Origin: Chloroflexota bacterium
GTDB taxonomy: Bacteria > Chloroflexota > Anaerolineae > JAADDB01
Length of the DNA stretch: 19,296 bases
NCBI GenBank assembly: GCA_013154135.1
Contig: JAADDB010000201.1
Coordinates: 1 to 19,296 of the forward strand
Direction: 5' to 3'
Part shown: positions 1 to 6,238 of the stretch, piece after piece
Position numbering within the stretch: the stretch's first letter is position 1
How the letters are laid out: each line of letters opens with the position of its first letter
The notes under the pieces: model-generated
Told to the model about the DNA's origin: nothing
The model's input: only the letters and a program-made list of their open reading frames with translations
Database searches by the model: none
Program-made: the position numbers and the translations under genes

Positions 1-1
1 G

Positions 2-190
2 GCGGGGTTGGTGAAGGCCATTGTGACCCTGCTGCGGGTGCGTTTTGGCATCGACGAAGCCGAGGCGGAGGCCTTCCGGGCCCGGCTGGAGGAAGTGGAG
101 GCCGTGGAGGACCTGGAAGATCTGCACATTGCCGCGCTGCAGGCGGACGCGCTAGAGGCTTTTGAGCGGATTTTGGATGAGCGAGGATGA
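2..190 (+). CDS. 3' end of an unidentified protein, possibly DUF4351/Rpn-like (partial)
   Basis: The reading frame is open from the left edge of the window and stops with TGA at 188-190, so only the last 62 or so residues are visible. An internal TTG at 8 could act as a start, but it has no ribosome binding site and the frame stays open before it, so I treat this as a truncated C-terminus. The segment is acidic and helical. It contains a hydrophobic/basic stretch (LLRVRFGI) followed by Glu/Ala/Leu-rich helices. That pattern resembles the C-terminal DUF4351 region of Rpn-type PD-(D/E)XK nuclease-like proteins, where a 'LLxxRFG' motif precedes a leucine-rich helical pair. The match is weak and made by eye. 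Any nuclease domain would lie outside the window. Confidence 0.4.
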   Translation, partial: AGLVKAIVTLLRVRFGIDEAEAEAFRARLEEVEAVEDLEDLHIAALQADALEAFERILDERG

Positions 191-205
191 TGGGTTCACG
201 AGGTT

Positions 206-329
206 AGCGGATCACATAACAACTTGATTCCGCTGAGGTCCAAGTTTGCATCCATGGGGCCAAACGCCCCATCGGGGGGATGGTGGACTGCAAGCCAGGC
301 CGGTACTCCCACCGAAGGCCTGGCTTGCA
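206..329. terminator. Hairpin cluster between two convergent genes (possible bidirectional terminator)
   Basis: Three inverted repeats fill the gap between the partial plus-strand gene and mscL. Arms 206-211 and 229-234 form AGCGGA/TCCGCT. Arms 254-260 and 266-272 form a 7-bp stem (ATGGGGC/GCCCCAT) with a 5-nt loop. Arms 289-301 and 317-329 form a perfect 13-bp stem with a 15-nt loop. None is followed by a clear T-tract on either strand, so a classical intrinsic terminator is not shown. The position between two gene 3' ends makes transcription termination or transcript 3'-end protection the most likely role. A dispersed palindromic repeat is the alternative. Confidence 0.4.
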
Positions 330-350
330 ACCAATGACTTCCCTGTAGGT

Positions 351-761
351 TTAGACCTTCTGCTTCAGGAGATCGCGAATCTCCATGAGCAACTGCTCTT
401 CCTTTGAGGGGGCAGGTGGTGCAGCCGCTTCCTCCTTCTCCTGTTCGCGGCGCATCGCGTTGATGGCTTTGACGACGAAGAAGATGGCAAGAGCGACGAT
501 GAAGAAGTCGACCAGCGTTTGGATGAACGCACCATAGCGTAGGAGCACGGCCGGTGTGTCCCCTGATCCTTCTTTCAAAACGATGGCCAGATCTGAGAAG
601 TTGACGCCTCCGAGGAGTAAGCCAATGGGCGGCATGATAATGTCTTGTACCAGTGAGGAGATGACTTTGCCGAAGGCCGCCCCAATGACGATACCAACGG
701 CCATGTCCACCATGTTCCCCTTAAGGGCGAACTCCTTGAATTCCTGCCACATGCCTTTCAT
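351..761 (-). CDS. mscL: Large-conductance mechanosensitive channel MscL
   Basis: This 136-residue protein forms the homopentameric stretch-activated pore of the inner membrane that releases solutes on osmotic downshock. It follows the MscL family end to end. An N-terminal amphipathic helix (about 1-14, with MWQEFKEFALKGN) leads into TM1 (about 16-45), which carries the gate-lining pattern DMAVGIVIGAAFGKVISSLV. A periplasmic loop (about 50-72) and TM2 (about 75-100) follow. The C-terminus is a charged helix ending in KEEQLLMEIRDLLK, the family's cytoplasmic bundle. I chose the ATG at 761 because GGGAGGG lies about 8 nt upstream and it gives the usual family length; an upstream in-frame start at 932 would add 57 unrelated residues. 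It is transcribed alone, from a candidate promoter at 923-951. Confidence 0.97.
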   Translation of the reverse strand: MKGMWQEFKEFALKGNMVDMAVGIVIGAAFGKVISSLVQDIIMPPIGLLLGGVNFSDLAIVLKEGSGDTPAVLLRYGAFIQTLVDFFIVALAIFFVVKAINAMRREQEKEEAAAPPAPSKEEQLLMEIRDLLKQKV

Positions 762-1111
762 CCTTTTCCCTCCCGGCATGGAATATGTGAAGAGGCCTGT
801 TGTCCCCAAGGGGGACGTGTCGAGCCAATGGCCGGCAGACACGGGATGTGTTCCCGATGCAGTGAGAGGTGCGTTGCAAGACATTGCCGGTTGATGGGCT
901 CCCTTGCGGGGGGGACGACGATAGTTTACCATAGATCAACACATGAGACAAATTGTCCTATGGTCTATGGAAAATGGCTGATTAACTGCCCAAACTCCGT
1001 GGTACCTTTGGATGGCCTCCACTATAAGGGAGGGGGCAACGGGGTTTTTCCCTCGTTATGGATGAGGAAGGGCGTGTCATTCAATTGGAGGGATGGCCGC
1101 GCGGGCCGGGC
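762..1111. other. Gene-free spacer between the pyrophosphatase 3' end and mscL
   Basis: No convincing gene is present in these 350 bp. The stretch holds the candidate mscL promoter (923-951) with nested palindromes. It also has a small inverted repeat at about 1036-1058, which on the minus strand forms a 7-bp stem with one bulged A and an AAAAA loop just past the pyrophosphatase stop. That hairpin lacks a following T-tract and is only a weak terminator candidate. Short open frames here lack ribosome binding sites and family-like sequence. Confidence 0.5.
923..951 (-). promoter_or_regulatory. Candidate mscL promoter
   Basis: Read on the minus strand, TTGTCT (946-951) and TAAACT (923-928) are separated by exactly 17 bp, a good sigma-70-like arrangement. 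It would start transcription near 915 and give a leader of roughly 150 nt before mscL. The -35 hexamer lies inside the small palindrome GACAAATTGTC (947-957). Arms CCATAGA (929-935) and TCTATGG (964-970) flank the -35, so a repressor or activator site is plausible. Confidence 0.5.
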
Positions 1112-2749
1112 TTATCCCACGGCCGCGAGGGCCGGCACCACTTGTTTCTTCCGGGAAAGCACGCCAGGGAGCCAGGCATAGCCGTCCTTGAGCGAAACCC
1201 CAAAGGCCCGCTCCACCAGACGTACGTGTCCGGCAGCCAACACCAAACTCCCCTCCGCGAGCACATCAGTGACCAGGAGAAGCACCAAATCGTACCCACC
1301 CTGTTCGCGTAGTCGCTCCAGCGCTTGGCGGAACTCCTCCAGTCGGGCGAGGACCCGTTCCCGGTCTGCCACTTCCACCTGTCCGATGGCCATGCGCAAC
1401 CCGCCAAAAGTGTAAACTTTCAGGTCCTCTGTGAGGAGATCCCACGCGGACAGGCCGGAAATGTCGGTCTTAGCCCGGTACATCTCCACTCCGAAATCCT
1501 GCCAGCGAACGCGGGCCCACGGTTCCAGCTGTTGGATGGCTTCCCTATCCCAGTCCGTCGTCGTGGGTGAACGGAGCAGCATCGTATCGGAGAGGATAGC
1601 CGCCAACATGAGCCCCGCCATTTCCCGACTCGGCGTCACTCCCACCTCCTGATAGCGTCGGTACACCAGGGTGGCGGAACATCCCACCGGTTGTACCCAC
1701 ACCCGAAGGGGCGCTCGGGTTTCCAGGCCGCCCAGGTGGTGGTGATCGATGATTTCCAGGATATCCGCTTCCTCGATGCCGGACACGGCTTGGTTGGGTT
1801 CTGAGTGATCTACCAAGATCACCCGGCGTCGTTTAGGGTGTAACAAGTCATGGCGGGTCAAGATCCCCAGCAGGTGGTGCTTCTCATCCACCACCAGGGC
1901 AACGCCGTGTCGGTCCTGCATGAGATCGGGGGTGATTTCGCTCAAGATCTCCTGTGGGGAGAATGTGAGGGGATGCTTCTCGGCCATGGCAATGGCGGGC
2001 AAACTCAGGCGCACCAGGCGCAGGGTGGACGCAGTCGAATGGGGAGAGAGGATCACCACCGTTCCCCGGCGTTGGGCTTCCTCCAGGATGCTGCGGCGTG
2101 GCCGGATCCCTCCGGAGACAATGAGAGCGCTGGCTCCTATCTCCAAGGATGTGCGTTGGGCGTCCAGGCGGTTGGCCACAATGACCACATCTCCCGGTCG
2201 CATGAACTTCCGCATCAACGCGGGCGTCATCGCGGCCACCACCGGGCGACCGGAGAGACGGATGTCGGGGCGGCCGACCAGGAGCTGGCCGTTCAGAGTG
2301 CGGACCACTTGGGCCACGGTGGGAGGTTCGCCCTCAAAAGTGAACGTGCCGGCCTCGTGGATGTACAACTCGGCCAGGGTGCGGGTCGTGACCAACCCCA
2401 CAGGGCGCCGTTCCTCATCCACCAGCGGCACGGAGCGGATGCCCTTCTTGCGCATGAGGAAGCCCACGTCGTAGGAGGTCGCGTCCTGGGGCGCGGTGAT
2501 CACATCCCCGACCATGGCTTCCATGACCCGTTGGTGCACGTGGGGGAGAAAGGGCGGGGTGGCCACGTTGAAATAATCCAGGACGAACCGGGTCTCCCGG
2601 TTCACATCGCCCAGGCGGAAGGCTTGGAACCGTTCTTCCGGTTCCTCGTGTTGCTTGAGCCAAGCATACGCCAGGGGTGAGGCAATGGAATCGGTGTCCG
2701 GGTTACGGTGTCCCACCACCGCGATGACATCTGCGTCCTCGTATGTCAC
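1112..2749 (-). CDS. ppaC: Manganese-dependent family II inorganic pyrophosphatase with CBS and DRTGG regulatory domains
   Basis: This 545-residue cytosolic enzyme should hydrolyse pyrophosphate to phosphate. It is a DHH/DHHA2 family II pyrophosphatase carrying a nucleotide-sensing insert. The metal site is visible as GHRNPDTDS (13-21), VDHSEPNQ (313-320), the DHH triad (335-337) and the SDT motif (387-389). The DHHA2 half ends with LSRKKQVVP (531-539), the usual substrate-binding Arg-Lys-Lys stretch. Between the first metal motif and the second lie a CBS repeat (about 76-130), a DRTGG-like domain (about 140-250) and a second CBS repeat (about 253-306). This is the architecture of adenine-nucleotide-regulated CBS-PPases, and the length fits it rather than the plain enzyme of about 310 residues. 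It starts with GTG behind AAGGAGGT. The phosphoribosyltransferase gene lies 34 bp upstream on the same strand, so the two are probably cotranscribed. Confidence 0.95.
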   Translation of the reverse strand: MTYEDADVIAVVGHRNPDTDSIASPLAYAWLKQHEEPEERFQAFRLGDVNRETRFVLDYFNVATPPFLPHVHQRVMEAMVGDVITAPQDATSYDVGFLMRKKGIRSVPLVDEERRPVGLVTTRTLAELYIHEAGTFTFEGEPPTVAQVVRTLNGQLLVGRPDIRLSGRPVVAAMTPALMRKFMRPGDVVIVANRLDAQRTSLEIGASALIVSGGIRPRRSILEEAQRRGTVVILSPHSTASTLRLVRLSLPAIAMAEKHPLTFSPQEILSEITPDLMQDRHGVALVVDEKHHLLGILTRHDLLHPKRRRVILVDHSEPNQAVSGIEEADILEIIDHHHLGGLETRAPLRVWVQPVGCSATLVYRRYQEVGVTPSREMAGLMLAAILSDTMLLRSPTTTDWDREAIQQLEPWARVRWQDFGVEMYRAKTDISGLSAWDLLTEDLKVYTFGGLRMAIGQVEVADRERVLARLEEFRQALERLREQGGYDLVLLLVTDVLAEGSLVLAAGHVRLVERAFGVSLKDGYAWLPGVLSRKKQVVPALAAVG

Positions 2750-2783
2750 AGCGTACCTCCTTCCCCACTGAGATGAAAGCCCC

Positions 2784-3437
2784 TTACCCGGTGGATGTCC
2801 CCCTCAGCTCCTCCAACAGGCGGATGACCTCCTCGTCGGTCACCTGGTGGAAATCGTCGTAAAACATACCCACAGCCCAGAAGGGCTCCGGCGTTGCCAA
2901 CACTTCCAGTCGGTCCACCAACTTGCGCAGGCGTTCAATAGTGGAAGGGGGCCCGACCGGTACCGCGAGGATGAGTTCCGCGATGGGTTGCTTTCGCAGG
3001 GCCCGGATGGCAGCTTCCAGAGTTTGGCCGGTGGCCACACCATCATCTACCAGGACCACACGTTTGCCTTCCAGGGGGATGGGGGGGCGTCCGGCCCGGT
3101 AGATGCGGGCTCGCCGGCGGATTTCTTCCTGTTGGCGTTCCCGTTCCCGCTCCAAGTACGCGTCGGAGATGGCGAGCATGTAGATGGCCTTGTCGTCCAA
3201 CACGAGCGTTCCATCTTCCGCGACCGCGCCGATGGCCAGCTCCGGGTTGCCGGGGGCGCCCAACTTGCGTGTGATGTACACGTCCAACGGTGCGCCCAGA
3301 TGTCGCGCGATCTCCGCGGCCACCACCACGCCCCCTCGGGGAACGCCCAAGACCACCACCCGGGGGTCTCCTCGCAAATCCTCCAACCGCTGGGCCAAGA
3401 GTTTGCCTGCTTCCTCACGGTTTCGGAATCGTATCAT
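2784..3437 (-). CDS. Predicted phosphoribosyltransferase (COG1926 type)
   Basis: The protein is a 217-residue type I phosphoribosyltransferase. The PRPP-binding loop VVLVDDGVATGQ spans 127-138. GVPRGGVVVA (31-40) is the upstream phosphate-contact strand, and the tail YDDFHQVTDEEV (193-204) is characteristic of the COG1926 group. The substrate base is not known for this group, so I do not assign a specific reaction. I chose the ATG at 3437 because GAGGAG sits 7 nt upstream and the protein starts in the family-like MIRFRNREEAG; a longer in-frame start at 3539 adds a low-complexity lead. It is the first gene of an operon with the pyrophosphatase. Phosphoribosyl transfer releases pyrophosphate, so the pairing is chemically sensible, although a direct functional link is inferred. 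Confidence 0.85.
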   Translation of the reverse strand: MIRFRNREEAGKLLAQRLEDLRGDPRVVVLGVPRGGVVVAAEIARHLGAPLDVYITRKLGAPGNPELAIGAVAEDGTLVLDDKAIYMLAISDAYLERERERQQEEIRRRARIYRAGRPPIPLEGKRVVLVDDGVATGQTLEAAIRALRKQPIAELILAVPVGPPSTIERLRKLVDRLEVLATPEPFWAVGMFYDDFHQVTDEEVIRLLEELRGTSTG

Positions 3438-3570
3438 GGCACAACTCCTCTGCTCTGGACGAGCCATGAGGCCACTATTGGGCATTGGCAGTGGGCAACC
3501 GGCGCGGTCCCCTCGGGAGAACCGGTTGCGGCCGGCCACCCTTCTCCCAATACGTGATACCCAACACCTG

Positions 3571-3579
3571 TGTTAGAAT
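3571..3579 (+). promoter_or_regulatory. Candidate extended -10 promoter for the thioesterase gene
   Basis: TG-T-TAGAAT fits an extended -10 element. No good -35 hexamer lies 16-18 bp upstream, which is tolerated when the extended TG is present. Transcription would begin near 3586 and leave a leader of about 120 nt containing the palindrome at 3653-3671. The overlapping minus-strand hexamer TATTCT (3575-3580) could serve the divergent gene. Confidence 0.4.
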
Positions 3580-3652
3580 ACTTTGGCTTGGAGCACCGGA
3601 CTTCCGTAAGATCTCGGGGGACTTCGACGTCCTCGCCCGGACCTGCCAAAAC

Positions 3653-3671
3653 AATTCTCCCCGGGAGAATT
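3653..3671. repeat. Perfect palindrome AATTCTCCC-C-GGGAGAATT
   Basis: Two 9-bp arms (3653-3661 and 3663-3671) surround a single central C. It lies 34 bp before the thioesterase start codon, between two divergent genes. The right arm and its flank match 15 of 18 positions of the sequence at 7441-7458 inside the amaP promoter. An operator for a dimeric regulator or a small RNA hairpin are both possible. Confidence 0.45.
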
Positions 3672-3704
3672 CAACAAAGCGTTTCCCGGGTTCAGGAGGG
3701 GAAC

Positions 3705-4103
3705 ATGTTTGTATCCACCACCCGCTTTCGTGTGCGGTACGCGGAAACCGATGCCATGGGTATTGTACACCATTCCAGCTATATCGTCTGGTTTGAGGAG
3801 GGACGTTCGCATCACATGCGGACGTTGGGTTTTCCTTACAGTCGGGTTGAGGCGATGGGGTACTACTTCACCGTTGTTGAAGTTCATGCCCGCTATCTGG
3901 TACCCGCGCGTTATGACGAGGAGATCCAGGTCGAGACATGGGTGTCCGACCTGAGAAGTCGGGGTTTGACCTTCCAATACCGGGTTCGTCGTGTTGCTGA
4001 TGGGGCCCTCCTGGTTGAAGGGTACAGCCGTCACATCTGCATCACCCATGATGGACGACCGGCCCGCATTCCTGAAACTTTGCGTACGTTGTTGAACCAG
4101 TAA
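3705..4103 (+). CDS. Acyl-CoA thioesterase, YbgC/FadM-like hotdog fold
   Basis: This 132-residue single-domain protein belongs to the 4-hydroxybenzoyl-CoA thioesterase/YbgC hotdog group, which hydrolyses acyl-CoA thioesters in the cytosol. The signature RYAETDAMGIVHHSSYIVWF (11-30) includes the catalytic Asp16 at the usual position. The FEEGR continuation and the later strands VQVETWVSDLRSRGLTFQYR-like segment (about 75-95) and LLVEGYSRHICIT (102-114) follow the family. Length is normal. I took the ATG at 3705 because AGGAGGG lies about 5 nt upstream; longer frames would add an unrelated lead. The acyl substrate cannot be told from sequence. The gene stands alone, divergent from the phosphoribosyltransferase operon. 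Its TAA stop lies inside a run of AACCAGT heptamers (4095-4122), so the final Asn-Gln is repeat-encoded. Confidence 0.88.
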   Translation: MFVSTTRFRVRYAETDAMGIVHHSSYIVWFEEGRSHHMRTLGFPYSRVEAMGYYFTVVEVHARYLVPARYDEEIQVETWVSDLRSRGLTFQYRVRRVADGALLVEGYSRHICITHDGRPARIPETLRTLLNQ

Positions 4104-4122
4104 CCAGTAATGGCCCATGGCC
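4095..4122. repeat. Heptamer tract at the thioesterase 3' end
   Basis: AACCAGT, AACCAGT, AATGGCC and CATGGCC follow each other with 7-bp spacing. The thioesterase TAA stop (4101-4103) bridges the first two units. Similar ATTGGGC/ATGGGCA units occur at 3477-3497 and 14174-14187. Confidence 0.55.
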
Positions 4123-4218
4123 AGTGAAAGACGGCCGTGCATTGCTCTAGAATGTGACGGTAGGCCGTCGGACTATCGGTTATCAGAAGCGCCGAGCTTA
4201 ACCTCTTACTTGTTATAA

Positions 4219-4259
4219 GACCGGGGTGGTGGGCCGGTCTGTGCTCAGCCCACCACCCC
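4219..4259. terminator. Overlapping inverted repeats between convergent genes (probable terminator)
   Basis: Arms 4223-4234 and 4248-4259 form a perfect 12-bp stem (GGGGTGGTGGGC and its complement) with a 13-nt loop. A competing 7-bp stem uses AGACCGG (4219-4225) and CCGGTCT (4234-4240). They sit between the thioesterase and HTH-LSm gene ends, 11 bp past the latter stop. No strong T-tract follows, so bidirectional termination is inferred from position and stem strength. Confidence 0.45.
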
Positions 4260-4270
4260 AGAACATCTTC

Positions 4271-4714
4271 CTATTGCGGAGACCCTTGTTCCCCTGTCGA
4301 CTCCTCTTCTTCCTCAGGGAGAAGTTCCCACTTATCCACCCAATGGCGTTGAATCACAATCTCCCGGCCGTCCACATTCAGGCACGTGGCCGCCAGATCG
4401 ACCCATTGGACTTTTCCTGTGAACGTTTCCCCTGTGCGCAAATACAAGCGGATGGGCACATCTTCCCGCATGGCATCTTCCAGAGCGAACGTCAAACGAG
4501 CGCGGGACCATTCATGGCGCCAGAGCACCTCTTCCGGGTCAACGCCGTAATATTCAGCCAGCTTGCGCAACGTCTCCTCGTCGCCCACTGCGCGGTAGCG
4601 TTGTTCGATTTGACGCATCAAGCCGGAGGGAATCCCTGTTTCGGCCTCGATGGTGAAGAAATCCTTCCCCCCGTGGAGGGCCCGCAGGAAGCGCAAATAA
4701 TCACCGCTGCTCAT
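4271..4714 (-). CDS. XRE-like helix-turn-helix protein with C-terminal Hfq/LSm-like domain (second of pair)
   Basis: This 147-residue protein matches no named family I know. Residues 5-65 read as an XRE-like helix-turn-helix (a TGIPSGLMRQIEQ recognition segment, then LRKLAEYYGVDPEEVL). Residues 83-132 read as a compact Sm fold. VPIRLYLRTGETFTGKV lines up by eye with E. coli Hfq: Pro21, Tyr25, Leu26, Gly29 and Gly34 correspond to Pro87, Tyr91, Leu92, Gly95 and Gly100. Asp106 matches Asp40, and Arg123-His124 fall at the RNA-contacting Lys56-His57. The loop before Sm2 is shorter than in Hfq. An acidic tail (134-147) ends the protein. Its ATG overlaps the upstream gene's stop as ATGA, implying translational coupling. 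I infer a nucleic-acid-binding regulator, perhaps partnering with its neighbour. Ring formation and RNA binding are untested, and a non-Hfq small beta-barrel is the main alternative. Confidence 0.75.
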   Translation of the reverse strand: MSSGDYLRFLRALHGGKDFFTIEAETGIPSGLMRQIEQRYRAVGDEETLRKLAEYYGVDPEEVLWRHEWSRARLTFALEDAMREDVPIRLYLRTGETFTGKVQWVDLAATCLNVDGREIVIQRHWVDKWELLPEEEEESTGEQGSPQ

Positions 4715-5445
4715 GAGTTCCCTCCTGCTCGGGTGTACCAGGCAATGGCCAGCTTGTTCAAAGTGGTCTCCCCGTCCTCGGTTTGGACGGTGATCGCGTA
4801 AGGGCCGAAGCCCACGATGGTTCCCACCACTTCCGAACCGTCGAAGAGGTGAAAGTGGACCAACTCCCCGCTTTCCTGGAGTTGGGTCAAGTACTCGAGT
4901 TCAAACCGGTCCACCCCTTCGGGCAGGTAGGCCCGCTTTCGGTTGTGAGCTCCTTCCTCCTTGGCCTGTTGTTTGCGTTCCCGCAGGATCTCTTGCAGCT
5001 GGAAGAGGAGGCGTGACGCTTCTCGGCGGGTGAGTTCGGAGAGGGGTTTGCCCACCATCTGCTCCAGCTCCTCCACCGTCTTGCCCACCGCGGGAGCGAG
5101 CTGGCGTAAATGGGCCAGCTGGGTTTCCCGTGCAGGGCTGGGTGGAGGGGGCATACGGCGGGGGCGGGAACGTTGTCCCTTGCGCCGTGGGCCTTTGGAC
5201 CGTTTGCCCTGACCACGTGGCCGTCCCCCGGATGGGGGCTTGCGTTGGGGAGGAGGATCGGAGAGCGTCTTTATCTCCCATTCCTCCACATACAACGCCT
5301 TTGCCAGTCGGGGTAGATCGGAGTACGGAATGGGCTCTTTGCCCTGTTCGTACGCGTACAACCTCTCCTGGGGAATTCCCGTGCGAGCCGAAAGTTCCTT
5401 GAGCGACATGCCCTTTCGTTTGCGGATCTCCCACAAATTGTACAT
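4711..5445 (-). CDS. XRE helix-turn-helix protein with basic linker and C-terminal Hfq/LSm-like domain (first of pair)
   Basis: The 244-residue protein has four visible parts. An XRE/HTH_3 domain (3-60) carries SLKELSARTGIPQERLYAYE. A Pro/Arg/Lys-rich, probably disordered linker spans about 64-105. A helical segment (106-165) includes LTRREASRLLFQLQEILRE. The C-terminal domain (183-239) resembles Hfq. By eye against E. coli Hfq, Leu12, Leu15, Leu26, Gly29, Phe39, Phe42 and Lys56 correspond to Leu186, Leu189, Leu200, Gly203, Phe213, Tyr216 and Lys231. His57 is Leu232, and the rim Arg16-Arg17 pair is Gln190-Glu191. I chose the ATG at 5445 because AAGGAGGT sits just upstream; a longer frame from 5487 lacks this support. 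The gene lies 75 bp after scpB on the same strand and overlaps the second gene by 4 bp. A DNA- and RNA-binding post-transcriptional regulator is inferred, not shown. Confidence 0.78.
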   Translation of the reverse strand: MYNLWEIRKRKGMSLKELSARTGIPQERLYAYEQGKEPIPYSDLPRLAKALYVEEWEIKTLSDPPPQRKPPSGGRPRGQGKRSKGPRRKGQRSRPRRMPPPPSPARETQLAHLRQLAPAVGKTVEELEQMVGKPLSELTRREASRLLFQLQEILRERKQQAKEEGAHNRKRAYLPEGVDRFELEYLTQLQESGELVHFHLFDGSEVVGTIVGFGPYAITVQTEDGETTLNKLAIAWYTRAGGNS

Positions 5446-5520
5446 ACAACCTCCTTTATTGTTCCCGGCCGATCTGTGCCAGCGCACACGATCCGACCGT
5501 GAAATAGCAACCCCAGCTGG

Positions 5521-6135
5521 TCAGGCATCAAGGGTACGCAGTGCTTCTTCCATGCTTTCCGCGTTCACCTTCTCTTCTTCCAGTGGTGGCAACTCCGACA
5601 AATCCCGTAAGCCGAAGTATTGGAGAAATGTCATTGTTGTACCGTACAACAGGGGGCGCCCTACCGTCTCCTTCCGTCCGACCACCTCGATGAGCCCTTT
5701 GTTCAAGAGGGATCGGAGAACCCCGTCGCTGTTCACCCCTCGAATTGCCTCAATCTCCGCGCGGGTAATGGGCTGACGATAAGCAATGATGGCCAACGTC
5801 TCCAACGCGGCCGCACTCAAATGGCCGGACAAATCCAGGCCCAGAAAGCGCTCCACATCCTCGGCCAGATCGGGCGCGGTGACCAGCTGAACGCGTTTCC
5901 CCAGCCGTTGCAGGATGAGGCCTCCGCCGTCCAGCCGTTGTTCCAACGCCTCCAGCGCGCGCTCCACCTCCTCCGGGGGGACCTGGAGCGCCTTGGCCAG
6001 TTCCTTCACCGTCACTGTTGAAGGCGCGACAAAGAGGAGGGCCTCCACCCGTCGGACAAGGGACGAAATCTCCGGCGGGGGGGATTCCCCTGGCTCTTGC
6101 GGAACATTTTCTTGGGTTAGACCGTCTTGACTCAT
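5521..6135 (-). CDS. scpB: Segregation and condensation protein B
   Basis: ScpB is the winged-helix kleisin-associated subunit of the SMC-ScpA-ScpB condensin, which acts on the nucleoid in chromosome compaction and segregation. This 204-residue copy has a variable acidic N-terminus (1-24), a first winged helix (about 25-95, opening LVRRVEALLFVAPSTVTVKE) and a second (about 105-175). The second carries the family signature LETLAIIAYRQPITRAEIEA (111-130), then IRGVNSDGVLRSLLNKGLI and GRPLLYGTT with FLQYFGL. Length is typical. The ATG at 6135 is used; the upstream sequence shows only a weak ribosome binding site. The usual partner scpA is not in the window, and on the downstream side the expected gene is replaced by the HTH-LSm pair. 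The start codon lies inside the candidate promoter of the divergent lipoprotein gene. Confidence 0.95.
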   Translation of the reverse strand: MSQDGLTQENVPQEPGESPPPEISSLVRRVEALLFVAPSTVTVKELAKALQVPPEEVERALEALEQRLDGGGLILQRLGKRVQLVTAPDLAEDVERFLGLDLSGHLSAAALETLAIIAYRQPITRAEIEAIRGVNSDGVLRSLLNKGLIEVVGRKETVGRPLLYGTTMTFLQYFGLRDLSELPPLEEEKVNAESMEEALRTLDA

Positions 6136-6155
6136 GAGCTTCTGACGTATATCCT
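6127..6155 (+). promoter_or_regulatory. Candidate promoter for the lipoprotein gene
   Basis: TTGACT (6127-6132) and TATCCT (6150-6155) are 17 bp apart. The -35 matches the sigma-70 consensus at five of six positions. The transcript would start near 6162, about 75 nt before the lipoprotein ATG. The promoter straddles the first codon of the divergent scpB gene (6133-6135). Confidence 0.45.
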
Positions 6156-6238
6156 GTTCTCCACCTCTGGGGGGGCTACCCCAGGGTGGGGGAATGCGAC
6201 GACAACGGTCATCCTATGTGCAAAAGGAGTGTGCATCC

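Larger units (their letters stand above)
3438..3704. promoter_or_regulatory. Divergent control region between phosphoribosyltransferase and thioesterase genes
   Basis: This 267-bp spacer separates two divergent transcription units. It contains an ATTGGGC-type heptamer tract (3477-3497), an extended -10 for the plus gene (3571-3579), a weak copy of a recurring two-box element read toward the minus gene (3595-3638), and a perfect 9-bp palindrome (3653-3671). No gene was found in it. Confidence 0.5.

Noticed and set aside
828..1181. Plus-strand open frames between mscL and the pyrophosphatase gene
   Set aside because: They have no ribosome binding site, no family resemblance, and extend into the pyrophosphatase 3' end.
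4226..4801. Plus-strand open frame of 191 codons starting in the hairpin at 4223-4259
   Set aside because: It is antisense to both HTH-LSm genes, which have good ribosome binding sites and domain patterns.
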